From NCBI GenBank assembly GCA_034429215.1, contig DAOUGI010000016.1:24789-88788 (forward strand): a DNA stretch of 64,000 nucleotides. The letters are read 5' to 3'. Shown piece after piece: positions 37,377-45,411 of this stretch. The notes under the pieces are model-generated. The model was not told where the DNA came from and did no database searches. It saw only the letters and a program-made list of their open reading frames with translations. The position numbers and the translations under genes were made by a program. Numbering within the stretch: the first letter of the stretch is position 1; the number at the start of each line of letters is the position of its first letter. Origin of the DNA: JAFGOG01 sp034429215. GTDB taxonomy: Bacteria; Chloroflexota; Anaerolineae; JAAYZQ01.

Positions 37377-37404
37377 TTATACACTTAATCGTGCAGGGTG
37401 TCAA
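37376..37404 (-). promoter_or_regulatory. Perfect sigma70 promoter of the tetR/beta-oxidation operon
   Basis: On the minus strand TTGACA (37399-37404), 17 bases, TATAAT (37376-37381). The start point falls near 37369, inside the palindromes. Confidence 0.88.
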
Positions 37405-37450
37405 ATAGCGGATCGGCATTGCGCCGCACTGAGTGAGTCAAGGCTCTGCT

Positions 37451-37479
37451 TTGCCCCCAAGCCCGACGAATGGTATAAT
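37451..37479 (+). promoter_or_regulatory. Promoter of the larA operon
   Basis: TTGCCC (37451-37456), 17 bases, TATAAT (37474-37479), divergent from the tetR promoter. The start would be near 37486, giving a leader of about 55 bases. Confidence 0.75.
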
Positions 37480-37491
37480 CGGCTGGGGCCG

Positions 37492-37530
37492 TTATTCTGA
37501 GCGGCCCAAAGAGACAAAGGATCTCTTGAG
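37492..37530. repeat. Degenerate short repeat in the larA leader
   Basis: TTATTCTGAGCGG followed by AAAGGATCTCTT resembles the dispersed TTCTGAGCGGAGCGAAGGATCT-type repeat, interrupted in the middle. Low certainty. Confidence 0.35.
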
Positions 37531-37540
37531 GGGTAAGACT

Positions 37541-38842
37541 ATGCGTCTGAAACTGGCCTACGGCCGAGATGGGCTGTGGATCGATCTGCCGTCTGAGGCA
37601 CTGGTAACTGTTATCGAGTCCCAGCTCACGCCCGGCCTTCCCGATGAGTGGGATGCCATCACCGCTGCATTGCGTTCGCCAATCGGCAGTCCTCCGCTGC
37701 GCGAGCTGGTCACGCCCACCGATAGCGTGGCGGTGGTGTTCAGCGACCTGACCCGGCCTATGCCCAATGACCGGGCTCTGCCGCCCCTATTGGACGAACT
37801 GGCCCTGGCCGGTGTACCAGAAGATGGGATCGTCCTGGTCAATGCTCTGGGCACCCACCGTCCCCAAACCGGCACCGAGCTGGAATCGATGTTGGGCGAG
37901 ACGATCGCCCATCGCTATCGCATGGTACAGCACGACGCCTGCGATGACCGCAACTTGGTCGAGGTGGCGCGCAACCGGGCCGGCCGCCCGGTACGAGTCA
38001 ACCGCGCTTATGCGGAAGCATCGGTGCGCATCCTGACCGGCTTTATCGAGCCGCACCTGTTCGCCGGCTTTAGTGGGGGGCCCAAGGCTGTGCTGCCCGG
38101 CATCGCCGACATGGAGGCGATCATGGACAACCACGGCCCGGCAATGATCGCCGACCCGCATGCCACGTGGGGGGTGACCGACGGCAATCCCATCTGGGAG
38201 GAGATGCTGGCCGCGGCCCAAAGCACGGCGCCAACCTTTTTGCTCAATGTCGGCTTGAACCGCGACCGGCAGATCGCCGGCATCTTTGCCGGGGATTTGG
38301 CGCTGGCGCACCGGGCCGGAGTCGATTTTGTCCGGGCGCGGGCCTTGCAGCCAGTACGTGGACCGTTTGATATCATCATCACCTCCAACAGCGGCTACCC
38401 ACTGGACCTCAACCTCTACCAAGCGGTCAAGGGCATGTCGGCGGCGGCCCTGATCGTGCGACCCGGTGGTGACATCATTGTCGCGGCCGAGTGTTGGGAC
38501 GGCATCCCGACCCACGGTGAGTATAGACGCCTGCTTTGGGAGGCCGATACACCCCAGGACCTGCTCAATCGGGTCATGGCTCCTGGCTTTCGCTGCCAGG
38601 ACCAATGGGAGGCCCAAATCCAGGCTCAGGTCCAGCTCAAGGCCAGGGTACACGTCTACGCCGACGGGCTTGCCGACGAAGAGCTGCGGCGGGCATTAGT
38701 CGTGCCCTGCCGCTCGGTCGAAGAAACGGTCATCCGCCTGCTACAGCAGCGGCCGGATGCAACCATTGCCATCATGCCCGACGGCCCGCAGGTCGTTCCC
38801 TACATCTCCTCCATCTTCCCTGCGGGTGATGGGCCGAGATGA
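37541..38842 (+). CDS. larA: Nickel-dependent lactate racemase family protein LarA
   Basis: A 433-residue LarA/DUF2088 enzyme that interconverts L- and D-lactate or a related 2-hydroxy acid, using the nickel-pincer nucleotide cofactor. Family segments are FSDLTRPMPNDRALPP, ALGTHRPQTGTELESMLG and EPHLFAGFSGGPKAVLPGIA. His106, His172 and Lys182 fall at the same spacing as His108, His174 and Lys184 of the Lactobacillus plantarum enzyme (the lysine binds the cofactor). The ATG at 37541 follows GAGGGG. It overlaps the FAD dehydrogenase gene by four bases. The maturation genes larE-B-C are near 48-50.7 kb. Substrates other than lactate are known in this family. Confidence 0.9.
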   Translation: MRLKLAYGRDGLWIDLPSEALVTVIESQLTPGLPDEWDAITAALRSPIGSPPLRELVTPTDSVAVVFSDLTRPMPNDRALPPLLDELALAGVPEDGIVLVNALGTHRPQTGTELESMLGETIAHRYRMVQHDACDDRNLVEVARNRAGRPVRVNRAYAEASVRILTGFIEPHLFAGFSGGPKAVLPGIADMEAIMDNHGPAMIADPHATWGVTDGNPIWEEMLAAAQSTAPTFLLNVGLNRDRQIAGIFAGDLALAHRAGVDFVRARALQPVRGPFDIIITSNSGYPLDLNLYQAVKGMSAAALIVRPGGDIIVAAECWDGIPTHGEYRRLLWEADTPQDLLNRVMAPGFRCQDQWEAQIQAQVQLKARVHVYADGLADEELRRALVVPCRSVEETVIRLLQQRPDATIAIMPDGPQVVPYISSIFPAGDGPR

Positions 38843-40293
38843 GTGGGCCAATGTCAAGTCATTATCAACCGGTCACTTTAGGCATTGTTGTCGAGCTGCG
38901 CGCTATCACCGGCGAGCAGCACGTCCTGTATGGCGACCCTGACCGCCTGGCCAACTATGCCCACGACGAGGTCTCTGGGGCCGAGTATGCCCATCTACCC
39001 GACGTTGTGGTCAAGCCGGCCACGGCTACTGAGATTTCGGCGATCATGCGCCTGGCCAACCGCGAGCGCATCCCGGTCACCCCACGCGGTGCCGGGTCTG
39101 GCCTGTCGTGCGGCGCTGTGCCGGTCTATGGCGGCATTCTGCTGTCGCTGGAGCGGATGAACCGCATCGTGGAGATCGACCGGGCGAACATGGTCGTCGT
39201 CGTCGAGCCCGGTGTGGTAACCAACGACATCAACGAGGCGGTAAAACCGTTAGGGCTCTTCTATGCCGGCTATCCGATGAGTCTCGAATCGTGCTTTATC
39301 GGCGGTAACGTCGCCGAGAATGCCGGCGGCGGCCGGGCGATCAAGTACGGCGTCACCGGTCGCTACGTGCTGGGCCTGGAAGTGGTGCTGCCCACCGGCG
39401 AGATCGCGCAGGTGGGAGGCCGGCGGGTTAAGGACGTCACCGGCTATGACCTGCTGCACCTGTTAGTTGGCTCGGAAGGGACGTTGGGTATATTCACCCA
39501 GATCATCCTCCGGCTGCTGCCTCTGCCGGTCGCCCGGGCGGTGTTGCTAGTGCCTTTTGCCGACGTGCCAACCGCCATCGCCGCCGTGCCGCGGGTTATG
39601 ACCGAGGGGCACCTAGTCCCCGCTTCGGTCGAGTTTATGGATCGCCTGTCGGTGCAGACTGCCTATGATTTTCTGGGCGAGCGACCACCCCATCCCAATA
39701 TTGGCGCCATGCTGCTCATCGAGGTCGATGGCGACAGCCAGGCCCACGTCGAAACAGCATACAACGCCGTTGTGGACATTTGCCTGGATGTCGGCGCATT
39801 GGATGTCTATGTCGGCAGCTCGCCGGACACAGAGCGGCGGATGTGGCGCCCACGCCAGAATCTGGCCGAAGCGTTCAAGGCTATCTGCCCGATCCAGAGT
39901 CTGGAGGACATTGTCGTGCCGCTGGCTCAGATCCCTGACCTGATGCTCGAGCTGGAGCATCTGTCGCAGCAGTACGATGTGCTGATCCCATGCTACGGCC
40001 ATGCCGGCGACGGTAACCTCCACGCCACGCCGATCAAACGGCCCGAAACCCCACTCGATGAGTGGCAGGCCAAGCTGCCGGCTCTCCTGGCCGACCTGTA
40101 TCGCGCGGTCAGCCGGCTGGGCGGCACGCTCAGCGGCGAGCATGGCATCGGCTCCAAGCGCTCAGCTTATCTGCCGCTAGTTATGGATCCGACTCTGATC
40201 GTGCTCCAGCGCCGCATCAAACAAGCATTCGATCCGCTCAATATCCTCAACCCAGGCAAGATTTTCCCGCCGGAACTGACTCCTGGCGCGTGA
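38839..40293 (+). CDS. FAD-linked 2-hydroxyacid dehydrogenase (GlcD/D-lactate dehydrogenase type)
   Basis: A 484-residue flavoprotein. The FAD-binding (PCMH) domain has VTPRGAGSGLSCGAVPVYGGILLSL (about residues 77-100) and GTLGIFTQIILRLLP. The C-terminal FAD-oxidase domain has CYGHAGDGNLHATPI and GGTLSGEHGIGSKR. Family members oxidise D-lactate or glycolate and pass electrons to the membrane or a partner. Translational coupling to larA (ATGA overlap) makes a clear route: LarA converts L-lactate to the D isomer, which this enzyme oxidises to pyruvate. No GlcE/GlcF partner follows. Confidence 0.9.
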   Translation: MSGPMSSHYQPVTLGIVVELRAITGEQHVLYGDPDRLANYAHDEVSGAEYAHLPDVVVKPATATEISAIMRLANRERIPVTPRGAGSGLSCGAVPVYGGILLSLERMNRIVEIDRANMVVVVEPGVVTNDINEAVKPLGLFYAGYPMSLESCFIGGNVAENAGGGRAIKYGVTGRYVLGLEVVLPTGEIAQVGGRRVKDVTGYDLLHLLVGSEGTLGIFTQIILRLLPLPVARAVLLVPFADVPTAIAAVPRVMTEGHLVPASVEFMDRLSVQTAYDFLGERPPHPNIGAMLLIEVDGDSQAHVETAYNAVVDICLDVGALDVYVGSSPDTERRMWRPRQNLAEAFKAICPIQSLEDIVVPLAQIPDLMLELEHLSQQYDVLIPCYGHAGDGNLHATPIKRPETPLDEWQAKLPALLADLYRAVSRLGGTLSGEHGIGSKRSAYLPLVMDPTLIVLQRRIKQAFDPLNILNPGKIFPPELTPGA

Positions 40294-40295
40294 GC

Positions 40296-40324
40296 TTGCC
40301 GCCATACTGGGGATGTGCTACAAT
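40296..40324 (+). promoter_or_regulatory. Promoter before the DJ-1/PfpI gene
   Basis: TTGCCG (40296-40301), 17 bases, TACAAT (40319-40324). The gene starts 72 bases further on; a second TATAAT at 40369 has no matching -35 box. Confidence 0.5.
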
Positions 40325-40396
40325 GGGAGTGCCCGAGGGCCGGCGAAATGCGGCGACCGCCCGGGCGGTATAATCTGAAGAAGAAAGGAGTCCAAA

Positions 40397-40978
40397 ATGG
40401 GTGCGAAAAAGATCCTGATGCTGGTCGGCGATTTTGTCGAAGATTACGAGGTGATGGTGCCCTTCCAGGCGCTGCAAATGGTCGGCCACCAGGTCTATGC
40501 TGTCTGCCCTGGCAAGAAGGCGGGTGATAAAGTGCGGACGGCAGTCCACGACTTTGAGGGCGATCAGACCTACAGCGAAAAGCCGGGCCACAACTTTGCG
40601 TTGAACGCCACTTTTGACGACGTGGATGCCGGCGATTATGATGCACTGGTCATTCCCGGCGGCCGCGCCCCGGAATATATCCGCCTGAACGAGAAGGTGC
40701 TGGATATCGTCCGCTACTTTGCCAAAAAGAAAAAACCGATCGCTGCCATCTGCCATGGTGCGCAGGTGCTGGCCGCGGCCGGTGTGCTCGACGGCAAAGA
40801 GTGCTCCTGCTATCCTGCCGTCGGGCCCGACGTAACCTGCGCCGGCGGCCGGTATGCGGACATCCCAGTTGACAAGGCTCACGTAGACGGTAACCTGGTC
40901 ACCGCCCCCGCCTGGCCGGCTCACCCTGACTGGCTGGCCAAGTTCCTGAAGGTGTTGGGGACAAAGATCGACCTTTAG
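40397..40978 (+). CDS. DJ-1/PfpI family protein
   Basis: A 193-residue protein of the class I glutamine-amidotransferase-like fold. The nucleophile elbow is AAICHGAQVLAAAG (Cys about 117), and ALVIPGGRAPEYIRL supplies the acidic partner region. Members include cysteine proteases and glyoxalase III-type deglycases; which activity applies is undetermined. AAGGAG lies seven bases before the ATG. It appears to be a single-gene unit. Confidence 0.9.
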   Translation: MGAKKILMLVGDFVEDYEVMVPFQALQMVGHQVYAVCPGKKAGDKVRTAVHDFEGDQTYSEKPGHNFALNATFDDVDAGDYDALVIPGGRAPEYIRLNEKVLDIVRYFAKKKKPIAAICHGAQVLAAAGVLDGKECSCYPAVGPDVTCAGGRYADIPVDKAHVDGNLVTAPAWPAHPDWLAKFLKVLGTKIDL

Positions 40979-41011
40979 AGCCGAGCCCGCTCCGGGGTCA
41001 TGTGTGTAGAA

Positions 41012-41041
41012 GAAGCCAGACCTTTGAATTGGCCTGGCTTC
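41012..41041. terminator. Stem-loop between convergent genes
   Basis: GAAGCCAGACC (41012-41022) pairs with GGCCTGGCTTC (41031-41041) with one mismatch. It lies between the ends of the DJ-1 gene and the FG-GAP gene; no long T-run follows on either strand. Confidence 0.55.
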
Positions 41042-41079
41042 CACTGTCTGAAGTGGTCTTTATAGGCGGGGCCTGGGTG

Positions 41080-43122
41080 TCATTGTTTGTGAATTAGCGG
41101 CAGGTAGATTGAATAGCCATTGGCGATAACAATCGCCTGCCGCTCCCAGATGTTTCCCTGCCCATTATCTATGAGCGCCGTGTTGACGATGGCGTGCGGC
41201 CGGGTGATCTGCTGGCTGACCGTGACGCCAAAGGTGATGGTCACCAGCTCATCCGGTAGCAGCTCGCCTGTCCAGGTGATCACGCCGCCTGCTTCGCCGT
41301 AGTTGCCGGATGAGGCCCACAGGTCACCCAGGTAATAGACCTCAACGGGCAGGGTGTCGGTGACACGCACACCAGGCCGGAGTGGGCCGGCATTCTCCAG
41401 GCGGATGGTATAGGTCAGCGGGTCGCCGGGCCCGGCCTGGATAGGCTCTACCATCTTGACCGAGCCTTCGAGCGTGCCCGGCGGAAGCGACCCGGTGCGT
41501 TGATAGTTCGCCCGGCCGGTGCCCCACAGGATGCGCGCGTCGGCCGTGCCGGGCAGGTCGTAGGCCACAAAGCCGGAATGGGCGGTGTTGAGCACCAGCT
41601 CCAGGTCAGCATCGGCGTCGAGGTTGTCCAGGGTGGGGGCCGGTAGTGCGCCGTTCCAGTCCGGGCTGCCATAGGCCGGCGGCAGGCTCACTTCATGCAC
41701 TGGATTGCCCTGATAATCCAGGATGTGCAGTTTACCGGTCTGGCCGCTGCCTTTTTGTACCCATGAGGTAACAATGACCTCGGCATATCCGTCGGCGTTC
41801 AGGTCGGCCACCACCGGTTCGGAAGCAAAGCGGTAGGAACCGCCCGTATAGACAGAATAGGGCCAGTTGCCATGCTCAGTTTTGTCAAGCCAGAAGGTGT
41901 GGATGCGGCCGTCGTAAGATGAATAAACGATCTCCATCTCACCATCGCCGTCTAGGTCGGCCACGGCAGGGTTAGGCTGGTTGTTTTCGATGACATCATA
42001 ATCCTCGCTCAGGGGAGCGCCGGTGTCCACCGGCAAGGTCTGCCAGTCGTAGCCGTCCGCCTGGAATCGGCTGCGGTCGGCGTTGAACAGGTAGACGCCG
42101 TTGTACTTGCCGGGAGGGTGTCCCATCGAACAGTCATACACGTTGCCGGTGGCTACCACCTCGACGGCGCCATCGCCATTCACGTCGGCGAGCACGGCCG
42201 GACCGTGGGCAAGGTTAGTGCGGTAGCTCTCCTCGCGGACGCCGTCGCACTCGCCCCATCCGCGCAGCTCGACGACCAGGCTCTCCCACACGCCCACCTT
42301 GCCCCAGCCCTTGCCGCCGTAGATCGGATTGGCCGGGATCTGGGCGCCGTCTGGCTTGTAAGCGCAGATATAGTGCACATCCGAAGGGACGACGACCTCG
42401 CCCAGACCGTCGGCGTCGAGGTCGCCGATGGCGGCGTTGGCGTTAAACACGCCATAGGCATAGCCGCTGTCGTCGCTCAACTGAGGCCAACCGGGACGGA
42501 TTGCCCCGTTGTGCTCATAGACCCAGGTATTCACTGCGCTGCCCACTGCACCCGTCACGATAATCTCCAGTAAGCCGTCACCTTCCAGATCGTAGACCGA
42601 CAGGCCGCGCAGCTCACGGTTGATGGGAACCTGGGGCCAGCCGGGCTCAAAGTACCCCTCGTGGTTATAGACCGACACGTAACCGCCGCCGTGGGCAGTG
42701 ACGATCTCCAGCTCGCCGTCATCATCTACGTCGGCGACGACGATGCCCGGCCAGGTGCGTCCCACGTTGCTGGCGCTCGGCTCACTCCTGTCGTGGCCGG
42801 AGGCCATGCGCCACTCCACCGTTCCAGTCTCGCCGTCCAGGACGACGATCGAATAGGCTGAGGCGATCACTTCCATGGTCCCATCGTCGTCCAGATCGGC
42901 CACGGCGGAGGAGGAGTACCAGCCGGTCTCGCACCACGAGGAGAAACAGCCGGCATTCTGCCACTTGAGGATGGGAGCCTGGATCTCTTCAGAGGGCGCG
43001 GAGGTGTTTAGGTAAGATTGCCGGCCGGGCCACCCTGGTGAGTAGGGCAGGCTGCCTGCGGTGGTCAGATCAGGCTGAGCCAGGAGGACGAGGACTGCCA
43101 CGCTCAGAAAAAGGCTACGCAT
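41080..43122 (-). CDS. Secreted FG-GAP/VCBS beta-propeller protein with DUF11-like domain and IYLPLI tail
   Basis: A 680-residue exported protein. A signal peptide (MRSLFLSVAVLVLLAQPDLTTAG) is followed by about eight propeller repeats. Each carries a calcium-binding D-x-D-x-D-G or close variant (DLDDDGTMEVI, DVDDDGELEIV, DLEGDGLLEII, DLDADGLGEVV, DVNGDGAVEVV, DLDGDGEMEIV, DLNADGYAEVI, NLDADADLELV). Next is a DUF11-like domain (PLTYTIRLENAGP, VRVTDTLPVEV, GELLPDELVTITFGVTV). The protein ends in YSIYLPLIHKQ, a tail common on exported Chloroflexota proteins. A surface-adhesion or matrix role is likely. It follows the DUF2723 gene by 28 bases, so the two may be linked through glycosylation. Confidence 0.88.
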   Translation of the reverse strand: MRSLFLSVAVLVLLAQPDLTTAGSLPYSPGWPGRQSYLNTSAPSEEIQAPILKWQNAGCFSSWCETGWYSSSAVADLDDDGTMEVIASAYSIVVLDGETGTVEWRMASGHDRSEPSASNVGRTWPGIVVADVDDDGELEIVTAHGGGYVSVYNHEGYFEPGWPQVPINRELRGLSVYDLEGDGLLEIIVTGAVGSAVNTWVYEHNGAIRPGWPQLSDDSGYAYGVFNANAAIGDLDADGLGEVVVPSDVHYICAYKPDGAQIPANPIYGGKGWGKVGVWESLVVELRGWGECDGVREESYRTNLAHGPAVLADVNGDGAVEVVATGNVYDCSMGHPPGKYNGVYLFNADRSRFQADGYDWQTLPVDTGAPLSEDYDVIENNQPNPAVADLDGDGEMEIVYSSYDGRIHTFWLDKTEHGNWPYSVYTGGSYRFASEPVVADLNADGYAEVIVTSWVQKGSGQTGKLHILDYQGNPVHEVSLPPAYGSPDWNGALPAPTLDNLDADADLELVLNTAHSGFVAYDLPGTADARILWGTGRANYQRTGSLPPGTLEGSVKMVEPIQAGPGDPLTYTIRLENAGPLRPGVRVTDTLPVEVYYLGDLWASSGNYGEAGGVITWTGELLPDELVTITFGVTVSQQITRPHAIVNTALIDNGQGNIWERQAIVIANGYSIYLPLIHKQ

Positions 43123-43150
43123 GTGCTCTTGACCATCCTTTCATCATTCC

Positions 43151-44755
43151 CTAGTTCGGGATCGCAACCCGCCGCAGGTCCACCCACGGGGGGACGGCTT
43201 CCACACTCAGAAACCAAAACCACGCGTGCCACTCTACCGGTGGATCGGTGGCGTACACTGCCCGGTGATCCAGATTGCCGGCGATCAGCCCCCGCACCAG
43301 TTCATTGGCTGTTGCAGTCCCACCTACCGGCTCAGGCACTGCCAGCTCGGGGTATAACCGGCGGACGTGGTCGCGGTACCACGGGTATGCCAACAACGGG
43401 CCACTCACCACGGCCAGATCGGGCCGCTGACCTTCCGCATACAAGAGATACCATAGGGCGAAGGTCTGCCAGTCGCCTTCGACGACGACAAGCGCGTCGG
43501 GGGCGGCTGCGTCCAGCGCCTCCTGCATGTTGCTGTCGGCCATCCCACTGTCGCTCAGGTCAACAGCCCGCCAATGCGTGGCCAGGGAGCCAAAGGGCAG
43601 GAGCAGGATGATAACCAGTGCAGCTCGCCGCCAGGTGGGTCCTTTTTGCTCGGCCAGGCGCAGCAGGTAGTCGGCCCCTGTGCCCCAGGCCAGCGCCAGC
43701 GCCAGGAGGAGCGGCAGAAGGTAGACGTAAGAATCGGTGGTGGCATAGAAGAAGGTGTACACCCCGGCCAGCAGACCCCAGATCAGGAAGGCGATAGCCA
43801 GGAGCCGGTCGGCTTTTCTTTGCTTGTCGTTGGTGTTCTGCCACCAGCCCCAGGCGCCGGTCGCGACCAGGATCAGGCCCAACCAGCCAAACTGATCGCC
43901 GAGCAAGTGGGCCCAGGTGACGATCCGGCCCAATATTCCGCTTGGGTGCAGGCCGAAAACGTACGGCCGGTAAGGTTCGCCGCTGACGACCCACCAGAAG
44001 CGATCCCAGGTCCGGGGATCGCCCCAGTTGACCGGCGGCTGGTGCGCAGCGGCCAGCGGCAGGTAGACATAAACAGACAGTCCGGCCAGGAACAGGCCCG
44101 CCGCCGGAACTAGCACCCTGGCCCGCAACCAGCGACGCCGCTCCGGCCATAGCAGGACCAGCAATGCTGGCACGACAAAAACCAGGGTCAGGTGGTTGCC
44201 CAGGCCCACTCCAAGCGCTAGGCCGGCCAGCCACAGCCACACATCGCCCCCGCCACGCAGATCCCCTTCAGGGGACTGACGCCACGATAGCACGAGCCAC
44301 ACTAGAAGGACGGCAAATAGGCCCAGCAGCGTATACACCTCGGCGATTACAGCCTGCGACCACAGCAGCGAGGAAAAGGCGAGGGTCAGCCCGGTAGCCG
44401 CCGACAACATCAGGCGATGTCGAGACTCAGATAGCAGAATCTGAGCGCTCAAGCAGGCCAGGCCAGCCGTCACACTGGCACACAGCGCCGACAGCAGGTT
44501 GACGCGGTAGGCGATCGTTCCCACCGGCAGGTGGATGGACAGCCAGGCCAGCAGGGTATAGGTAGGATAGCCGCTGGGGTGCGGGACGCCGAGGGTGCGC
44601 GCCGCCGCGATCAGATCGCCGCCGTCCACCCCATTGTGCTCGAAGGTGAGCCCCGGCGCCAGCGTGGCGACATATACGGTCATTGCCGCTGCAGCAACAC
44701 CGAGTGCCAACCATCGGCTTGTAGGGTTGCGGTTGCCTATCTCCTCTTTGACCAT
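43151..44755 (-). CDS. DUF2723 multi-spanning membrane protein, glycosyltransferase-like
   Basis: A 534-residue polytopic membrane protein. The N-terminal DUF2723 pattern is YVATLAPGLTFEHNGVDGGDLIAAARTLGVPHPSGYPTYTLLAW, with the acidic loop placed as in GT-C protein mannosyltransferases. About ten further hydrophobic segments follow, then a soluble C-terminal part (about residues 425-534) containing ALVVVEGDWQTFALWYL. I start it at 44755, just after a promoter whose -10 box ends nine bases upstream; an earlier in-frame ATG lies upstream of that start site. A role in transferring sugar to exported proteins is inferred from family and from the adjacent surface protein. Confidence 0.82.
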   Translation of the reverse strand: MVKEEIGNRNPTSRWLALGVAAAAMTVYVATLAPGLTFEHNGVDGGDLIAAARTLGVPHPSGYPTYTLLAWLSIHLPVGTIAYRVNLLSALCASVTAGLACLSAQILLSESRHRLMLSAATGLTLAFSSLLWSQAVIAEVYTLLGLFAVLLVWLVLSWRQSPEGDLRGGGDVWLWLAGLALGVGLGNHLTLVFVVPALLVLLWPERRRWLRARVLVPAAGLFLAGLSVYVYLPLAAAHQPPVNWGDPRTWDRFWWVVSGEPYRPYVFGLHPSGILGRIVTWAHLLGDQFGWLGLILVATGAWGWWQNTNDKQRKADRLLAIAFLIWGLLAGVYTFFYATTDSYVYLLPLLLALALAWGTGADYLLRLAEQKGPTWRRAALVIILLLPFGSLATHWRAVDLSDSGMADSNMQEALDAAAPDALVVVEGDWQTFALWYLLYAEGQRPDLAVVSGPLLAYPWYRDHVRRLYPELAVPEPVGGTATANELVRGLIAGNLDHRAVYATDPPVEWHAWFWFLSVEAVPPWVDLRRVAIPN

Positions 44756-44764
44756 GCTTCTCAG

Positions 44765-44794
44765 ATTATAGCAGACCTGACAGGTTTTTGCCAA
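44765..44794 (-). promoter_or_regulatory. Promoter of the DUF2723/FG-GAP operon, nearly leaderless
   Basis: On the minus strand TTGGCA (44789-44794), 18 bases, TATAAT (44765-44770). The ATG lies nine bases past the -10 box, leaving a leader of only about three bases. Confidence 0.65.
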
Positions 44795-44954
44795 GATCCT
44801 CTCCAGGAGGTGAAATCTGCTAGGTCTGCTGACAAAATGCCCGTGTTAACTTTGACATAATGGGCTTCCTGAGTCTTGCTAGCCTGAGAAGTTTTGTTTT
44901 GCAGACACTTGTGGTAGAATTTGAGGCCGAACTGGGATTGGGTGAGAGGGAAGG

Positions 44955-45410
44955 ATGGACCGACAGGCACAAGTAGGCTTTGCCGATAGTGAGCACGTTC
45001 CTCCGGATGTGTGGGGGTTCTTGCAGGAGCCGCTTTCTGGCAATCGCTGGTTGCTGACCAGACAACACAAAGTCTGGCGTCCGCCAACCGATGTGTACGA
45101 GACTGACAGCCATGTGATCGTCAAGGTCGAGATCGCCGGCATGCAGCAGGAGGATTTCAGTGTTTCTTTGAATGCCCAGGTTCTGCTGATCAGCGGCGTG
45201 CGCCGTGACCCAGCGGGCAAGCTCGCCTATCAGCAGATGGAGATCCTCTATGGCCAGTTCGAGAGCGAGGTTCACATCCCGTGGACCGTCGATGAGGATG
45301 CTATCCAAGCGACCTATCAGGACGGATTCCTGAGTGTGCTCCTGCCCAAATCAATGCCACGTCGTGTGCCGGTTGTCCAGATGGCCGATGGTCGGACCGA
45401 GGGGAGATGA
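44955..45410 (+). CDS. Hsp20/alpha-crystallin small heat-shock protein
   Basis: A 151-residue ATP-independent chaperone. The alpha-crystallin domain spans about residues 38-140: WRPPTDVYETDSHVIVKVEIAGMQQEDFSVSL, LLISGVRRD, FESEVHIPWTVDEDAIQATYQDGFLSVLLPK. The C-terminal IxI-like anchor is VPVVQM. GAGGGAAGG precedes the ATG. It ends one base before lon, so chaperone and protease are cotranscribed, fitting joint protein quality control. Only a weak promoter (TAGAAT near 44918) is visible. Confidence 0.93.
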   Translation: MDRQAQVGFADSEHVPPDVWGFLQEPLSGNRWLLTRQHKVWRPPTDVYETDSHVIVKVEIAGMQQEDFSVSLNAQVLLISGVRRDPAGKLAYQQMEILYGQFESEVHIPWTVDEDAIQATYQDGFLSVLLPKSMPRRVPVVQMADGRTEGR

Positions 45411-45411
45411 G

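Noticed and set aside
40369..40374. TATAAT just before the DJ-1/PfpI gene as the main -10 box
   Set aside because: No acceptable -35 box lies 16-18 bases upstream, while TTGCCG-17-TACAAT further upstream is better.
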